Positions 23,768 to 33,525 of a stretch of 64,000 bases of DNA are shown piece after piece (the stretch's first letter is position 1; every line of letters begins with the position of its first letter). The notes beneath the pieces were generated by a model. That model had not been told where the DNA came from, did not search any database, and saw nothing but the letters and a program-made list of their open reading frames with translations. Source of the stretch: Candidatus Peribacteria bacterium (lineage in GTDB: Bacteria; Patescibacteriota; Gracilibacteria; UBA1369; LOWO2-01-FULL-3); NCBI GenBank assembly GCA_943357285.1, contig CALRGJ010000001.1, positions 152,980 through 216,979 of the forward strand. Direction: 5' to 3'. The position numbers were made by a program, and so were the translations under genes.

Positions 23768-25009
23768 TTTCAGCAACGCTTCTTTTGTGAGCTTTTTGCT
23801 GAGCTCGACGCCTGGTTGATCGAAGGTGTTGATGTTGAACATTTCGCCGAGGAAAGCGGTGGCGCCTTCGAAGAGCATGAATAGTGCACCGATATTTTCT
23901 TCGTTTATTTCATCGATTTTTATGGTGAAATTTGGACGGTTGTTTTTTGTCAGAGCAGAGGCTGTGGCGTCTTTTTCTATTTGAAGAAGTTGATTGAAAG
24001 TAATGTTTTTATCGAGATAATCGAGGTCTTTATTTCCTTTATGTGCCTTCGGAATTTTGAGAATAGGTTTCAATTTTTCCACTTCGATGAAGATGAAAAG
24101 TTTGTCATTTGGACCTTCATTGTAGAGTTGTAATTGAGAATGTTGATCGGTGACGCCGAGGGCATTTACAGGAGTAATTCCGACATTGACGATTTCTTGT
24201 TCGAGATTAAATTTTTTGCCGATGCTTTCAGCGAGGAGTTGGCGATACCAATCAGCCATGCGTGAAAGTTTCTGTGCGTAAGGGATCATTACGTTGATGG
24301 ATTTTCCTTTTTTAGCGAGGTCGTATTGGATTTTTGCCAATTGAAAAGGAAGGTTTGTTTTAGTGTTTTTTGAAAGAAATTGATCGCGCATTTTTTTAGC
24401 GCCGGAGAGTATTTTTTCGATTTTTATATCGAGTAATGCGGCTGGCAAAAGTCCTACCGGAGTGAGTACTGAAAATCTTCCTCCAACGTTTTCTGGAATT
24501 TCAAAAGATGGAATTTTTTCTTCGTTAGCAATTTTTCGGAGTAGTCCTTTTTCTGGATCAGTAATGAAAACAAAATGTTTTTTTGGATCGAGTTTTTTCT
24601 TATTAATTTTGTTGCGGAAATAAAAATATTGAGACATTGTTTCCGGTGTAGTTCCGGACTTTGTTACTACGAGAAAAAGTGTGGTTTTGTAATCGATAAC
24701 TTCTTCAGTCTCAGCCAAAACTACAGGGTCGATATTATCTAATACTATGAGTTTTTTTTCTTTGAAAAGATGCTTGAAACTTTGTTCTAAACAAATAGGA
24801 CCGAGAGATGATCCGCCAATTCCGAGTAATACAAAATGTTTATATTTTTTGCGTGCAGTCTTTGCGAATTTCAAAACTGCTTTGGCAGTTTTTTTATCAT
24901 CAACAATTTTGTAAAATCCTTGTTTTCTGGTTTTTACAGCTTCAATGTAGGCGCCAATATTGCCTTCTAAATTTTGTGATCCTAAATTTTTTAGGTCAAA
25001 TTTAATCAT
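23762..25009 (-). CDS. pgi: Glucose-6-phosphate isomerase
   Basis: Interconverts glucose-6-phosphate and fructose-6-phosphate. From the ATG at 25009 it has 415 residues, close to the short Bacillus/Thermotoga type. Motifs: [25 protein letters not shown] (phosphate loop with Thr/Ser), [19 protein letters not shown], and [12 protein letters not shown] before the C-terminal helices with the catalytic Lys. The ATG overlaps the tal stop as ATGA (25006-25009), so translation is coupled; the longer frame to 25033 would run into tal and was rejected. Confidence 0.95.
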   Translation of the reverse strand: MIKFDLKNLGSQNLEGNIGAYIEAVKTRKQGFYKIVDDKKTAKAVLKFAKTARKKYKHFVLLGIGGSSLGPICLEQSFKHLFKEKKLIVLDNIDPVVLAETEEVIDYKTTLFLVVTKSGTTPETMSQYFYFRNKINKKKLDPKKHFVFITDPEKGLLRKIANEEKIPSFEIPENVGGRFSVLTPVGLLPAALLDIKIEKILSGAKKMRDQFLSKNTKTNLPFQLAKIQYDLAKKGKSINVMIPYAQKLSRMADWYRQLLAESIGKKFNLEQEIVNVGITPVNALGVTDQHSQLQLYNEGPNDKLFIFIEVEKLKPILKIPKAHKGNKDLDYLDKNITFNQLLQIEKDATASALTKNNRPNFTIKIDEINEENIGALFMLFEGATAFLGEMFNINTFDQPGVELSKKLTKEALLKL

Positions 25010-25656
25010 TGTTTGTTTTTTACTTTCTCCCAATCGTCCATGAATTTTTTGATTCCGGAGTCGGTGAGTGGGTGATGAACTAATTGTTCGAAAACGGCTG
25101 GAGGCATTGTGCCGATGTCTGCGCCAAGTTTTGCAGCTTCGATTACATGACGTGGATGACGAATGCTGGCAACTAGTACTTTAGTTGGAAATTTATAGTT
25201 CTGAAAAATTTTCACAATGTCAGCGATGAGAGCCATGCCATCTTCAGAAATATCATCGAGACGTCCGATGAAAGGACTAATAAGTGTGGCTCCGGCTTTA
25301 GCGGCTAAAATGGCTTGTCCTGCAGAAAAAATTAAAGTTACATTTGTCTTAATTCCTTCTTTGCTTAGAACTGAAACTGCTTGAAGACCGGCAGCTGTCA
25401 TTGGTACTTTTACGTAAATGTTTTTAGCCCATTTAGCGTAAGCGCGACCTTCTTTGAGCATGCCGTCTAAATCAGTACTGATTACTTCTGAGCTGATAGG
25501 ACCTTTGACTACTTCAGCAATTTCTTTTATACGTTTTTCTAGAGAGACTCCTTCTTTAGCTATTAGTGATGGATTTGTAGTAACTCCATCAATAATTCCC
25601 CAAGTGGAATATTTTTTAATGTCTTCGATGTTTGCGGTGTCGAGGAAGAATTGCAT
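25006..25656 (-). CDS. tal: Transaldolase, small TalC/MipB-type
   Basis: Transfers a dihydroxyacetone unit between sugar phosphates (or acts as fructose-6-phosphate aldolase; the two subtypes are hard to separate by eye). The 216-residue length is that of the short decameric class. [16 protein letters not shown] and [13 protein letters not shown] form strand 1 and loop; the Schiff-base Lys is in [24 protein letters not shown] and [11 protein letters not shown] are conserved. It is the first gene of a tal-pgi operon with a 4-bp overlap. Confidence 0.94.
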   Translation of the reverse strand: MQFFLDTANIEDIKKYSTWGIIDGVTTNPSLIAKEGVSLEKRIKEIAEVVKGPISSEVISTDLDGMLKEGRAYAKWAKNIYVKVPMTAAGLQAVSVLSKEGIKTNVTLIFSAGQAILAAKAGATLISPFIGRLDDISEDGMALIADIVKIFQNYKFPTKVLVASIRHPRHVIEAAKLGADIGTMPPAVFEQLVHHPLTDSGIKKFMDDWEKVKNKQ

Positions 25657-25707
25657 AAAAGTTGGTTTAAGGCCTGTTGAATTTAATATAGGTTAATTGA
25701 AATGTAG

Positions 25708-25750
25708 CGGCAAGTGTTCCTTGCCGTATGCCTAAGGTGTCAGGTATATT
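25708..25750 (+). promoter_or_regulatory. Hairpin and promoter ahead of the SLH gene at 25783
   Basis: CGGCAAG (25708-25714) and CTTGCCG (25720-25726) form a 7-bp perfect stem with a 5-nt loop. The same right arm contains a -35-like TTGCCG (25721-25726), 18 bp before TATATT (25745-25750). The inverted repeat could be an operator over the promoter; that role is inferred. Confidence 0.45.
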
Positions 25751-25782
25751 TCATTTATGTTTTCTATTAAAAACAAATCCTC

Positions 25783-27426
25783 ATGAAAAAATTTATTAGA
25801 TTGTTACTTGTAGGAGTAATGATGCTTCAAATTAACACCACTTCTTTTGCCATAGCTGGATTGAGTGATATATCCGGTCATAAATATCAGACGGCTATTC
25901 AATATCTATATTCAAACGGTATTATCAATGGTTATTCAGACTTAACTTTTAAGCCTGATAATGAAATCAATCGTGCGGAGCTTTTGAAAATTTTAGTTGG
26001 TGGTGCTGGATATAATCCAAGTGAATTGGTTTATAAAAATTGTTTTCCTGATGTGAAAACCGAGTGGTATGCAAAATATGTTTGTTTTGCGAAAGATAAA
26101 AATTGGGTTAAGGGTTATGATGATGGTCTTTTTAGACCTGAAAAGCCTGCTATGAAAGTAGAATCAATGAAAATGCTTCTAAATTCTCAAGGTTTCCCGA
26201 TTCAAGAAAGCGTTGTAGGTAAATCTATTTATAGCGATGTAGATTTTTCTAAGTGGTTTGGTCCATATATGTTTGTGGCTGAAGCTATGGATATTGTGGA
26301 TATTGCCGGAAACAAATATTTGCCTATGGATTTTGTAACTAGAGGAGAAGTTAGTGATAATATTTATCGTGCGATGTTAATTCTTAAGCAACAGGTTGGT
26401 AGTTTTGATCAAGTGGTTGTCGACAAAGTGGTAAATGATCCTGTCGTGAATCCGCCAGTTGTAGATCAACAATTTGATGCTCCGGTGTTGACGGTAAGTT
26501 CAACTAATCCTAATTCCGTTTTGCTTAAATGGAATGTTCCTGTGAAAACGGGGAATAGTGCTTTGAAGTCTTATGTAGTGGAATATAAGGTGGGGAATGA
26601 TGTTGATTACACCAGCTCTACTATTTCAGTGGAATATTATAACGCTGAGCTTAAGACAAATGGTGGAATAATTTTCACAAGTCTTCCTGCTACTATGTAT
26701 CACTTTAGGGTGAAAGCGTTGAATACTGGTGGCGAAAGTGGTTCTTATTCCAATGTTGAAACTCTTACTACTGCACAGCCTTTAGAACCTGCAGCTCCAA
26801 CTGTAGAAAAAGTTTCTCAGACATTTTCCAGTGTCACTTTGAAAGTTATTTTTCCAAAATACACTGGTGATAGTGCTTTAGATACAGTTTCAGAGAGCTT
26901 CATTAATCCTAATGATGGATCAGGCCAGTCCGGTTCTTCAGGTATTGCGGCTAATAATCTTGGGGATAGTTATACTGTTACGTATCAACTTTTTCCAGAT
27001 AAAACCAAGTTGGAACAGCCTACTTATGAATTTAATTTTTGGGTAACTAATAAGAATGGACGTGTGGGAAGTAAGGTTATAGCAAAGATTGATGGACTTT
27101 CTGTGAATCCAGATAGGCCTACTGTTACTACTTCTAAAATTGCTAAAAATAGTGTTGATTTCAATGTGAAGAAGCCGGACTACTATGGTAGTAGCCCTAT
27201 TACTGAATATTTTTTCAATCTTGATTCTTCTTCTAAGCCGGGAGAAAATATTTCTTCAGGTGGAAGCTATAGCAAAGCGTTTTTCGAGAATGATATGCAA
27301 GGAATTCTCTCTGTTGGGAATATGCTTTCTCCAAATACAACTTATACTATTAGTTTTTGGGTTAAAAATTCAGATGGCAGGGTGAGCGATAAGGTGACAA
27401 AAACCGTGACTACAAGCGCAAATTAA
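25783..27426 (+). CDS. Secreted S-layer-homology protein with fibronectin III-like repeats, 547 aa
   Basis: A surface protein. Residues 1-25 are a signal peptide (MKKFIRLLLVGVMMLQIN then FAIAG). Three SLH-type modules follow: IQYLYSNGIINGYSDLTFKPDNEINRAELLKI, a second with DVKTEWYAKYV and NWVKGYDDGLFRPEKP, and a degenerate third to ~residue 205. After a Val/Asp/Pro linker come three fibronectin III-like domains (starting about 228, 335 and 445), each with a strand pattern such as VLLKWNVPVKTGNSALKSYVVEYK. SLH modules usually bind cell-wall polymer, so the protein is probably anchored to the envelope with the FN3 part exposed. Ligand unknown. Confidence 0.85.
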   Translation: MKKFIRLLLVGVMMLQINTTSFAIAGLSDISGHKYQTAIQYLYSNGIINGYSDLTFKPDNEINRAELLKILVGGAGYNPSELVYKNCFPDVKTEWYAKYVCFAKDKNWVKGYDDGLFRPEKPAMKVESMKMLLNSQGFPIQESVVGKSIYSDVDFSKWFGPYMFVAEAMDIVDIAGNKYLPMDFVTRGEVSDNIYRAMLILKQQVGSFDQVVVDKVVNDPVVNPPVVDQQFDAPVLTVSSTNPNSVLLKWNVPVKTGNSALKSYVVEYKVGNDVDYTSSTISVEYYNAELKTNGGIIFTSLPATMYHFRVKALNTGGESGSYSNVETLTTAQPLEPAAPTVEKVSQTFSSVTLKVIFPKYTGDSALDTVSESFINPNDGSGQSGSSGIAANNLGDSYTVTYQLFPDKTKLEQPTYEFNFWVTNKNGRVGSKVIAKIDGLSVNPDRPTVTTSKIAKNSVDFNVKKPDYYGSSPITEYFFNLDSSSKPGENISSGGSYSKAFFENDMQGILSVGNMLSPNTTYTISFWVKNSDGRVSDKVTKTVTTSAN

Positions 27427-27436
27427 TACACCATGA

Positions 27437-28135
27437 ATGCCGTATAATAAGAAGGTTATCTATAATAAGAAGCAGATTGAAATTACTATGAATTCCGATG
27501 CGGATGCATCAGTTTTTAGTGAGATATTTCATGAAAGAGAATATAAGATGCTTGAGCCTGTAATTATGAAGGCGAAGAGTCCAATTATAGATATTGGTGC
27601 ACATGCCGGAATGTTTTCAATATATTGTTCAGCACTAAATCCAAAAATGCAGATTTTTGCTTATGAGCCGGATGAGGATAATTTTTCTGCCATGAAGTAT
27701 AATTTGCAACTAAATAATGTGAAAAATGTGACAGCCAAAAATGTGGCTGTCGGTGCAAAAATTGAGGAAAGGACTTTGTATATTAGTAATGACTCTCATA
27801 ATCATTCTTTGCTGAGTGCTGAGGCGGCAGGTGACTTTTCCGGTGAAGAAAAGTTGGTGAACGTAGTGACTTTTGAAAGAATTTTAGAGCAGAATAGATT
27901 GGCTAGCGTGAGCTTGGTAAAGATGGATTGCGAAGGAGCTGAGTTTGAAATTTTAGAAAATTTGTCGGCTGAGGCTTTTGCCGTGGTGGAAAATTTTTAT
28001 GTGGAGTGTCATCGTTATACTTATGAAATGAATCCTGATAAGTTGCGGGATATTTTTCAAAAGCATGGATTTAAGGTGGAGATGTGGTCAAACCACTATG
28101 ATAAAAGAATGGGATTTATTTTTGCGAAGAGATAG
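27437..28135 (+). CDS. FkbM-family methyltransferase
   Basis: A SAM-dependent O-methyltransferase-like protein of 232 residues. Motif I is IIDIGAHAGMFSIY; the acidic residue after strand 2 is in IFAYEPDEDNFSAMKYNLQLN; the FkbM-specific segment is VSLVKMDCEGAEFEIL near residue 160. FkbM enzymes methylate sugars, polyketides or glycan ends. It follows the SLH/FN3 gene by 11 bp, so modification of a surface glycan is a reasonable guess but not shown. The ATG at 27437 is used; an overlapping ATG at 27433 reads into a stop. Confidence 0.88.
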   Translation: MPYNKKVIYNKKQIEITMNSDADASVFSEIFHEREYKMLEPVIMKAKSPIIDIGAHAGMFSIYCSALNPKMQIFAYEPDEDNFSAMKYNLQLNNVKNVTAKNVAVGAKIEERTLYISNDSHNHSLLSAEAAGDFSGEEKLVNVVTFERILEQNRLASVSLVKMDCEGAEFEILENLSAEAFAVVENFYVECHRYTYEMNPDKLRDIFQKHGFKVEMWSNHYDKRMGFIFAKR

Positions 28136-28170
28136 GGTGTTTTATTGAGTAAAATAAGGTGAACAGCGCT

Positions 28171-28199
28171 TTGACTAAAGTGTATATTTATGTTATAAT
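28171..28199 (+). promoter_or_regulatory. Near-perfect sigma-70 promoter for the 28233 gene
   Basis: TTGACT at 28171-28176, exactly 17 bp, then TATAAT at 28194-28199 with an upstream TGT (extended -10). The leader of about 27 nt is A-rich with no Shine-Dalgarno motif. It is the strongest promoter seen in the window. Confidence 0.88.
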
Positions 28200-28232
28200 A
28201 TATTTAAATTTATATCTAATAACAAAAACAAA

Positions 28233-29177
28233 ATGAAGCAAAAAGGCAAAATTTTTATTGGAGTGGCGGTGGTTGCTGCTGTTCTGGCAGGGTCATATTT
28301 TCTTAATGTCGGTGGATTACAAGGTTGTATTGGTAGGGGATGCGCACAAAGATCTTCTGCTTTGAAGACTGTGCCGTTAGATTTTGCTATTACTGGTGAA
28401 TCTATGGATCCAAGCAGTTCAGGCAAAGCCTATCACTACATGACGGTGTTTTTTAAGAATACTGCTCCTGTTTCTACCACGGCAGATTTGTCTTTTACTA
28501 TTGATGGTAAGGAAGTGGCTCCTATGTATGCAATGGATAAGGTGAAGAATACAACTGCTTATATTTCTAATGACATACTTCTATCAAGTTTTTGTAAGGG
28601 TCATAGAATTTATGCTCCACAGTTAATGTTTATAATTGATAAAGATAACAAGATTGCTGAAAGTGACGAAACTAACAATTCAATGGCTGTTGATGCAACT
28701 ACGGATTGTGTTACTACTGATGCGACAACTCGTGGAGAATTTATGCAAGGATTGGCTATTAGAATGACACAGCTGAACGGAGAGGATCTTTCTAAGTACA
28801 ATAAGGTTGTTTTCTCTGATGTTCCAGCTAATTCAGTGTATTTGAGTGGTGTAGATTATTTGTATGAACATGGAGTGGTGAAGGGATATATGGATGGTAA
28901 AGTAGGTATAGACAATACTATGTCTAGGGCAGAAGCTGTTAAAATTATGGTAGCTGTTGCTGGTCTTCCTCTTGGAGATTTGAATCCTCCACATCCTTAT
29001 GCTGATGTGTCTAATATAAACACTTGGTATTATCAATATATTAAGGGTGCAGTAACGAAGGATCCTACAAATATAGGAGTTACCGATGTTAAGCCTTATG
29101 CTGGTCTAAATTTTAGACCTAATGAGTCAATAACAAATATTGAAGCAAAGGTGATGATGAATGCGATTGGTAAATAG
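28233..29177 (+). CDS. Secreted protein with CARDB-like and SLH domains, 314 aa
   Basis: Residues 6-26 are a hydrophobic signal or anchor (GKIFIGVAVVAAVLAGSYFL). Residues ~45-150 form a beta-sandwich ending IIDKDNKIAESDETNNSMAV, the hallmark of CARDB adhesion modules. Residues 160-314 carry SLH modules (VDYLYEHGVVKGYMDGKVG, MSRAEAVKIMV and the incomplete last module FRPNESITNIEAKVMM). Two cysteines near residues 31 and 36 are close to the signal segment but no clear lipobox is seen. Strong promoter and own terminator suggest an abundant monocistronic surface protein. Confidence 0.8.
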   Translation: MKQKGKIFIGVAVVAAVLAGSYFLNVGGLQGCIGRGCAQRSSALKTVPLDFAITGESMDPSSSGKAYHYMTVFFKNTAPVSTTADLSFTIDGKEVAPMYAMDKVKNTTAYISNDILLSSFCKGHRIYAPQLMFIIDKDNKIAESDETNNSMAVDATTDCVTTDATTRGEFMQGLAIRMTQLNGEDLSKYNKVVFSDVPANSVYLSGVDYLYEHGVVKGYMDGKVGIDNTMSRAEAVKIMVAVAGLPLGDLNPPHPYADVSNINTWYYQYIKGAVTKDPTNIGVTDVKPYAGLNFRPNESITNIEAKVMMNAIGK

Positions 29178-29192
29178 GAAAACTTTTTAAAG

Positions 29193-29222
29193 GAGCCCTG
29201 CTTTAAAGAGCGGGGCTCTTTT
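29193..29222 (+). terminator. Terminator after the CARDB/SLH gene
   Basis: GAGCCCTGCT (29193-29202) pairs with AGCGGGGCTC (29209-29218) with one G-U, 6-nt loop, followed by TTTT. Confidence 0.85.
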
Positions 29223-29239
29223 ATTTGTAGGCGATAGTT

Positions 29240-29268
29240 TTTACAATCTGGCTTGTAGGTGTTATTCT
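29240..29268 (+). promoter_or_regulatory. Promoter of the xfp-msrBA operon
   Basis: TTTACA at 29240-29245, 17 bp, TATTCT at 29263-29268 with an upstream TGT (extended -10). The expected leader to the ATG at 29301 is about 26 nt. Confidence 0.6.
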
Positions 29269-29300
29269 CTCACGTAGAGTTATTTCCTCAAATTTCTCCT

Positions 29301-31667
29301 ATGAATAAGAATGATCAAAAGTTTCTGCAGTGGCAGAAAAAATATCGCCGGTTTGTTGATTATATTGCTGCAGCTTCTTTGTATTTGAAAGATAATTATT
29401 TGTTGCGCGAGCCTTTAAAGCCGGAAGATTTTAAGCCGCGTATTTTGGGTCACTGGGGTACTGTTCCAGGACTTAATTTTATTTATTCCAATTTGAATTA
29501 TTTAATTTGGAAACATAAATGTGAAATGATGTTTATTGTGGGGCCTGGGCATGGCGCGCCGGCGGTACTTGCGAATCTTTTTATGGAAGGAACGATGGGT
29601 GAATTTTATAAGGAGTTTAAAGTTGATGAAAAAGGTTTGGGAAGAATGATACACGATTTTAGCTGGCCACATACGCACTTTCCTAGTCACGTGACTCCTG
29701 GTGTTCCTGGATCTATTCTTGAGGGAGGAGAACTTGGTTATAGTCTTGCAACGGCTTATGGTGCGGTAATGGATAATCCAAATTTGATTGCTACGGTGGT
29801 TGTCGGTGATGGCGAAGCGGAGACCGGTCCTACTGCTACCGCTTGGCATAGTAATAAGTTTTTGAATCCAAAAACTTCCGGAGCTGTGTTGCCGATTGTG
29901 CATATAAACGGTTACAAAATTTCTAATCCGACACTTTACGGAACAATGAGCGACGCGGAATTAAAGGCTTTATTTACAGGTTATGGATATGAGCCAATGA
30001 TTGTGAATGATGCAAAAAATCCGGATATAAAAATGATGGAGGTTTTGGAAAAAGCTTATCAACAAATTCGTGAAGTGCAGATGTTGGCGCGTAAAAAAGG
30101 AATTATTAATAAGCCAAAATGGCCGGTGATTTTATTGCGTTCACCAAAAGGATGGAATGGAATTCATGAATATCATAACCATTTGGTGGAGGGGTCTTTT
30201 CATTCTCATGGTATTCCGGTGGAACATCCAAGCGTGGATAAAGGTGCGCTTGTGGCAATTGATTCATGGCTTAAATCTTATAATGTTGAAGAGCTTGTTG
30301 ATAAGAAAGGTAAGCCGAAAAAAGAACTTTTTGAATTTGTTCCGAAGTCTAAATATCGCATGGGAATGAATCGTCACACAATAGGTGGAAGTTTGTTCAA
30401 AGCTTTGAAAATTCCAAAATTGGAAAAATATGAATTGAAAATTGAAAGAAGAGGGCAGCTGATGGCAAGTAGTATTGCTCAGTCTTCAAAATTGCTACGC
30501 GATGTGTTCAAAGCTAATAAGGATAATTTTAGAATGATGTGTCCTGATGAATTTGAATCTAATAAATTAGGCGTGGTTTTCGAAGAAACAAAAAGAGCTT
30601 ACATGTGGCCGATTAAAAAAACTGATGAGAATATTGCGGTGGATGGTCGTGTGATGGAGATGCTTAGTGAACACACACTTCAGGGCTGGATGCAGGGATA
30701 TATTCTTACCGGACGTCATGGGATTTTTGCGACTTATGAAGCTTTTGGAATTATTATTTCCAGCATGATTGATCAATATGCAAAATTCTTGAAACAGAGT
30801 TTTAAGGTGAGCTGGAGAAAGCCTGTGGCGAGTGCAATTTATTTACTGACAAGTTTGGGTTGGAGACAGGATCACAATGGTTATTCACATCAGAATCCTA
30901 GTTTTATCTCTAACGTTTTGCAGAAACATGGAAAATTTAGTCAGCTATATTTTCCTTCGGATGCGAATAGTTTATTGGTAGCTTATGAGGAGACTTTGAA
31001 GCGCAAAAATGCAATCTGTGTAATCGTCGCAGGAAAGACTGATTTGCCGCAGTGGCTTACGTTGAAGGAAGCGCGAGAGCAGGCTAAAGCTGGTATAGGA
31101 ATTTGGGATTGGGTAGGCGGAAAAGAAGCCACTGAAAGTCCTGATGTTGTGCTAGCTTCTTGTGGGGATTATGTTACCAGAGAGGCTTTGTTTGGAGTGA
31201 AGCTTTGTAAAGAATTGGTGCCGGAATTGAAGATCCGTTATGTGAATGTTTCTGAATTAACTTCGATAGGTCTTGGTGATTATTGTTCTCATGGGCAAAA
31301 TTGCCTTACGAAAGAAGGACTTAATCATTACCTGACTAGAGATAGAAAAGTGATTTTTAATTATCATGGATATGTTAATGATGTGGAGCAAATTTTGTGG
31401 CCATATACCAGTTCAGAGAGGTTTATAATTCATGGTTATAAAGAAGAAGGTTCTACTACTACACCTTTTGATATGGCGGTGGCTAATGGTGTGAGTTGTT
31501 ATCATGTAGCGATGGATTTGATTCGTGAAGGTGCGAAAAATAATCATGCTGTTGCTGCAAAGCGCGATGCAGTTATTGATATTTTGAGACAAAAAATTGC
31601 TGTTCATCAAGAATATATTTGTAGATTTGGAAATGATCCTGATGATATAAATAAGATGAGATGGTAA
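29301..31667 (+). CDS. xfp: Xylulose-5-phosphate/fructose-6-phosphate phosphoketolase
   Basis: Cleaves Xu5P or F6P with phosphate to acetyl-phosphate plus a C3 or C4 sugar phosphate, using ThDP. It has 788 residues from the ATG at 29301. Both family signatures are present: [14 protein letters not shown] and the ThDP site [19 protein letters not shown]. Further conserved parts are [51 protein letters not shown] (split here for description), and [14 protein letters not shown]. An in-frame TTG at 29259 lies before the -10 and was rejected. It overlaps msrB by 7 bp. With tkt/tal it forms a bifid-type route to acetyl-phosphate. Confidence 0.96.
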   Translation: MNKNDQKFLQWQKKYRRFVDYIAAASLYLKDNYLLREPLKPEDFKPRILGHWGTVPGLNFIYSNLNYLIWKHKCEMMFIVGPGHGAPAVLANLFMEGTMGEFYKEFKVDEKGLGRMIHDFSWPHTHFPSHVTPGVPGSILEGGELGYSLATAYGAVMDNPNLIATVVVGDGEAETGPTATAWHSNKFLNPKTSGAVLPIVHINGYKISNPTLYGTMSDAELKALFTGYGYEPMIVNDAKNPDIKMMEVLEKAYQQIREVQMLARKKGIINKPKWPVILLRSPKGWNGIHEYHNHLVEGSFHSHGIPVEHPSVDKGALVAIDSWLKSYNVEELVDKKGKPKKELFEFVPKSKYRMGMNRHTIGGSLFKALKIPKLEKYELKIERRGQLMASSIAQSSKLLRDVFKANKDNFRMMCPDEFESNKLGVVFEETKRAYMWPIKKTDENIAVDGRVMEMLSEHTLQGWMQGYILTGRHGIFATYEAFGIIISSMIDQYAKFLKQSFKVSWRKPVASAIYLLTSLGWRQDHNGYSHQNPSFISNVLQKHGKFSQLYFPSDANSLLVAYEETLKRKNAICVIVAGKTDLPQWLTLKEAREQAKAGIGIWDWVGGKEATESPDVVLASCGDYVTREALFGVKLCKELVPELKIRYVNVSELTSIGLGDYCSHGQNCLTKEGLNHYLTRDRKVIFNYHGYVNDVEQILWPYTSSERFIIHGYKEEGSTTTPFDMAVANGVSCYHVAMDLIREGAKNNHAVAAKRDAVIDILRQKIAVHQEYICRFGNDPDDINKMRW

Positions 31668-32026
31668 AATTTAATGATCTTACTCCGGAAGAGGAGAGAG
31701 TGATTGTCTATAAAGGCACGGAGAGGCCATTTACTGGCGAATATGAAGATTTTTATATTGAAGGCACTTATATGTGTCGACGTTGTGATACTCCTCTTTA
31801 TACGTCAGATAGTAAGTTCCATTCTGGTTGTGGATGGCCGAGTTTTGATCAGGAGATTCCTGGCGCTGTGAAGAAAACTTTGGATTCTGATGGAATGCGG
31901 ACGGAAATTACTTGTATGAATTGTGGTGGGCATTTGGGGCATATGTTTGAAGGAGAAAAATATACCGCGAAAAATACACGACACTGTGTGAATTCGCTTT
32001 CTTTGAAATTTGTTCCTAAGAAATAA
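31661..32026 (+). CDS. msrB: Peptide methionine-(R)-sulfoxide reductase
   Basis: Reduces the R-epimer of methionine sulfoxide in proteins. It has 121 residues. Zinc is held by two CxxC pairs (MCRRC and [10 protein letters not shown]); the substrate segment is [10 protein letters not shown]; the catalytic Cys is in [11 protein letters not shown]. Its ATG lies inside the last codons of xfp (7-bp overlap) and msrA starts 3 bp after its stop, so all three come from one mRNA. Confidence 0.96.
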   Translation: MVKFNDLTPEEERVIVYKGTERPFTGEYEDFYIEGTYMCRRCDTPLYTSDSKFHSGCGWPSFDQEIPGAVKKTLDSDGMRTEITCMNCGGHLGHMFEGEKYTAKNTRHCVNSLSLKFVPKK

Positions 32027-32029
32027 TTT

Positions 32030-32563
32030 ATGAAAACGGAAATTGCAGTTTTTGGAGGAGGATGTTTCTGGTGTACGGAAGCTATTTTTTCAGCATTGAA
32101 TGGTGTAGTTAGTGTGAAGCCTGGGTATGCCGGTGGAGATGGTTTGGATTCTGATTACGAAAGTGTTTCGACCGGCGAGACTGGGCATGCTGAAGTGATA
32201 AAAATTGAATTTGATCCGAGTGTTATTCCATATAGAGATTTATTGGATGTGTTTTTCCATACTCATAATCCTACGACGATGAATCAGCAGGGTGCGGATA
32301 TTGGCACTCAATATAGGTCTATTATTTTGTATACTTCAGAAGAACAGAAGGAGGCTGCGGAAAAAGTTATTAGTGATCTAGAAAATTCCGGTGAATTTAA
32401 GGATTTTATTGTGACTGAGATTAAGCCTTTGCATGAATTTTATGAAGCAGAAGATTACCATCATAATTATTTTGCGAAGAATATAGACGCTGCTTATTGT
32501 CAGGTTGTAATTTCACCGAAGCTGACGAAGTTGAGGGAGAAGTATAAGGCTAAATTGAAGTAA
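32030..32563 (+). CDS. msrA: Peptide methionine-(S)-sulfoxide reductase
   Basis: Reduces the S-epimer of methionine sulfoxide. It has 177 residues with the catalytic motif GGGCFWCTEAIF at the N-terminus, GYAGG, and EAEDYHHNYF toward the end. It is the last gene of the xfp-msrB-msrA operon and its stop abuts the convergent mscL gene. The MsrA/MsrB pair covers both sulfoxide epimers, evidence that this cell meets oxidants despite its reduced gene set. Confidence 0.96.
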   Translation: MKTEIAVFGGGCFWCTEAIFSALNGVVSVKPGYAGGDGLDSDYESVSTGETGHAEVIKIEFDPSVIPYRDLLDVFFHTHNPTTMNQQGADIGTQYRSIILYTSEEQKEAAEKVISDLENSGEFKDFIVTEIKPLHEFYEAEDYHHNYFAKNIDAAYCQVVISPKLTKLREKYKAKLK

Positions 32564-33013
32564 TTAATTCTTCTTCAGGTGATCGCGGATTTCGCGGAGA
32601 AGTTTTGTTTGTTCTATAAGCTCTTTATGTTTGTCTGAAATTTCTTTTTCTAGAAGTTCTTCCTTGGATTTTCCTTCGGAATTTTTGTGAAGATGTTTAT
32701 CCAATCTTTCTCTAATTTTGTTCATTTGTTTGATGAAGAAAAATATAGAGAAGGTAACAATTAGAAAGCTTAAAATTGAATTTATAAAATTTCCATAATT
32801 TACACTAACTGCGTCGGTGGTTCCTACGGCTTCCTTGAGGGTGATTTTTAGGTTTGAGAAATCTACTCCTCCAGTTAGCCAGCCAATTGGAGGCATAATT
32901 ACATCTGTTACTAGGGAAGTCACGATCTTGCCAAAGGCGGTACCGATAATGATACCTATGGCCATGTCCATGACATTTCCCTTGATGGCAAAATCTTTAA
33001 ATTCTTTTAACAT
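32564..33013 (-). CDS. mscL: Large-conductance mechanosensitive channel
   Basis: A pentameric inner-membrane channel that opens on hypo-osmotic shock. It has 149 residues. The N-terminal helix and TM1 are [20 protein letters not shown], with the conserved pore glycines and alanines; the loop [15 protein letters not shown] follows; TM2 is [19 protein letters not shown]; the C-terminal helical bundle is long and charged. The start codon overlaps the end of the gene at 33007 by 7 bp. Confidence 0.96.
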   Translation of the reverse strand: MLKEFKDFAIKGNVMDMAIGIIIGTAFGKIVTSLVTDVIMPPIGWLTGGVDFSNLKITLKEAVGTTDAVSVNYGNFINSILSFLIVTFSIFFFIKQMNKIRERLDKHLHKNSEGKSKEELLEKEISDKHKELIEQTKLLREIRDHLKKN

Positions 33014-33348
33014 GTTAGTTGTTCAAATTGGTAGACTAATTCCGTGAGCTCCTCTAGAAGTTTATTTTTAACTTCTTCTGTGGGCTCTTGGTAATTCAAT
33101 CCCGTGGCTATGCCAAATTGTTTCTGGGCTAGGACGTTGACTTGAGTTTTGAGTTCTTTTGCTTTGTCTTTTGTTTGTTCGTCTCTTAATGATTGTTGTA
33201 ATCTCAATCCTAAAACTGTAAGTCTTGTGGCAAAACATGCTAGCCAAGTATTGCCGCTGCTTCTTTCGATTTCATCTGTTATTCTAGCGGTAATTTCTTC
33301 CTTAATAGCTGCTTTCCTTTCTTCTGAACTTGGGATTGATTCACCCAT
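33007..33348 (-). CDS. Hypothetical helical protein, 113 aa
   Basis: Not recognised. Predicted all-helical with an acidic N-terminus ([22 protein letters not shown]) and a Gln/Leu-rich middle. There is no signal peptide or membrane segment. Its last 7 bp overlap the start of mscL, implying translational coupling; a link to the channel is only positional. It is preceded by a small basic frame at 33359-33466 on the same strand. Confidence 0.6.
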   Translation of the reverse strand: MGESIPSSEERKAAIKEEITARITDEIERSSGNTWLACFATRLTVLGLRLQQSLRDEQTKDKAKELKTQVNVLAQKQFGIATGLNYQEPTEEVKNKLLEELTELVYQFEQLTC

Positions 33349-33358
33349 CTTTTAAATA

Positions 33359-33466
33359 TTAGCGATTTTCTTTTTTCTCTCTCTTTTCTTTTCTTTTTTC
33401 TGCTAATGTTTTTTGTGGTTTTTTTCTTTCTTCTGTTTGATTGAATTGTTCGCGACCGTGAGCCAT
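33359..33466 (-). CDS. Very small, highly basic protein, 35 aa
   Basis: A frame from ATG (33466) to TAA (33359-33361) encodes 35 residues starting MAHGREQFNQTEERKKPQK and continuing TLAEKRKEKREKKENR. Fifteen of 35 residues are Lys or Arg. The composition and the KKPxKTLxEKR pattern recall small conserved basic proteins that bind nucleic acid or the ribosome. It lies 10 bp before the 113-aa gene and fills an otherwise empty gap. The coding status is a judgement: AAA/GAA-rich DNA can leave such frames open by chance. Confidence 0.45.
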   Translation of the reverse strand: MAHGREQFNQTEERKKPQKTLAEKRKEKREKKENR

Positions 33467-33525
33467 AGAATTGGGGTTATGGTTTGTGCTTGGATTATAG
33501 CATTAAATATCAGGAAGTTTAATCT

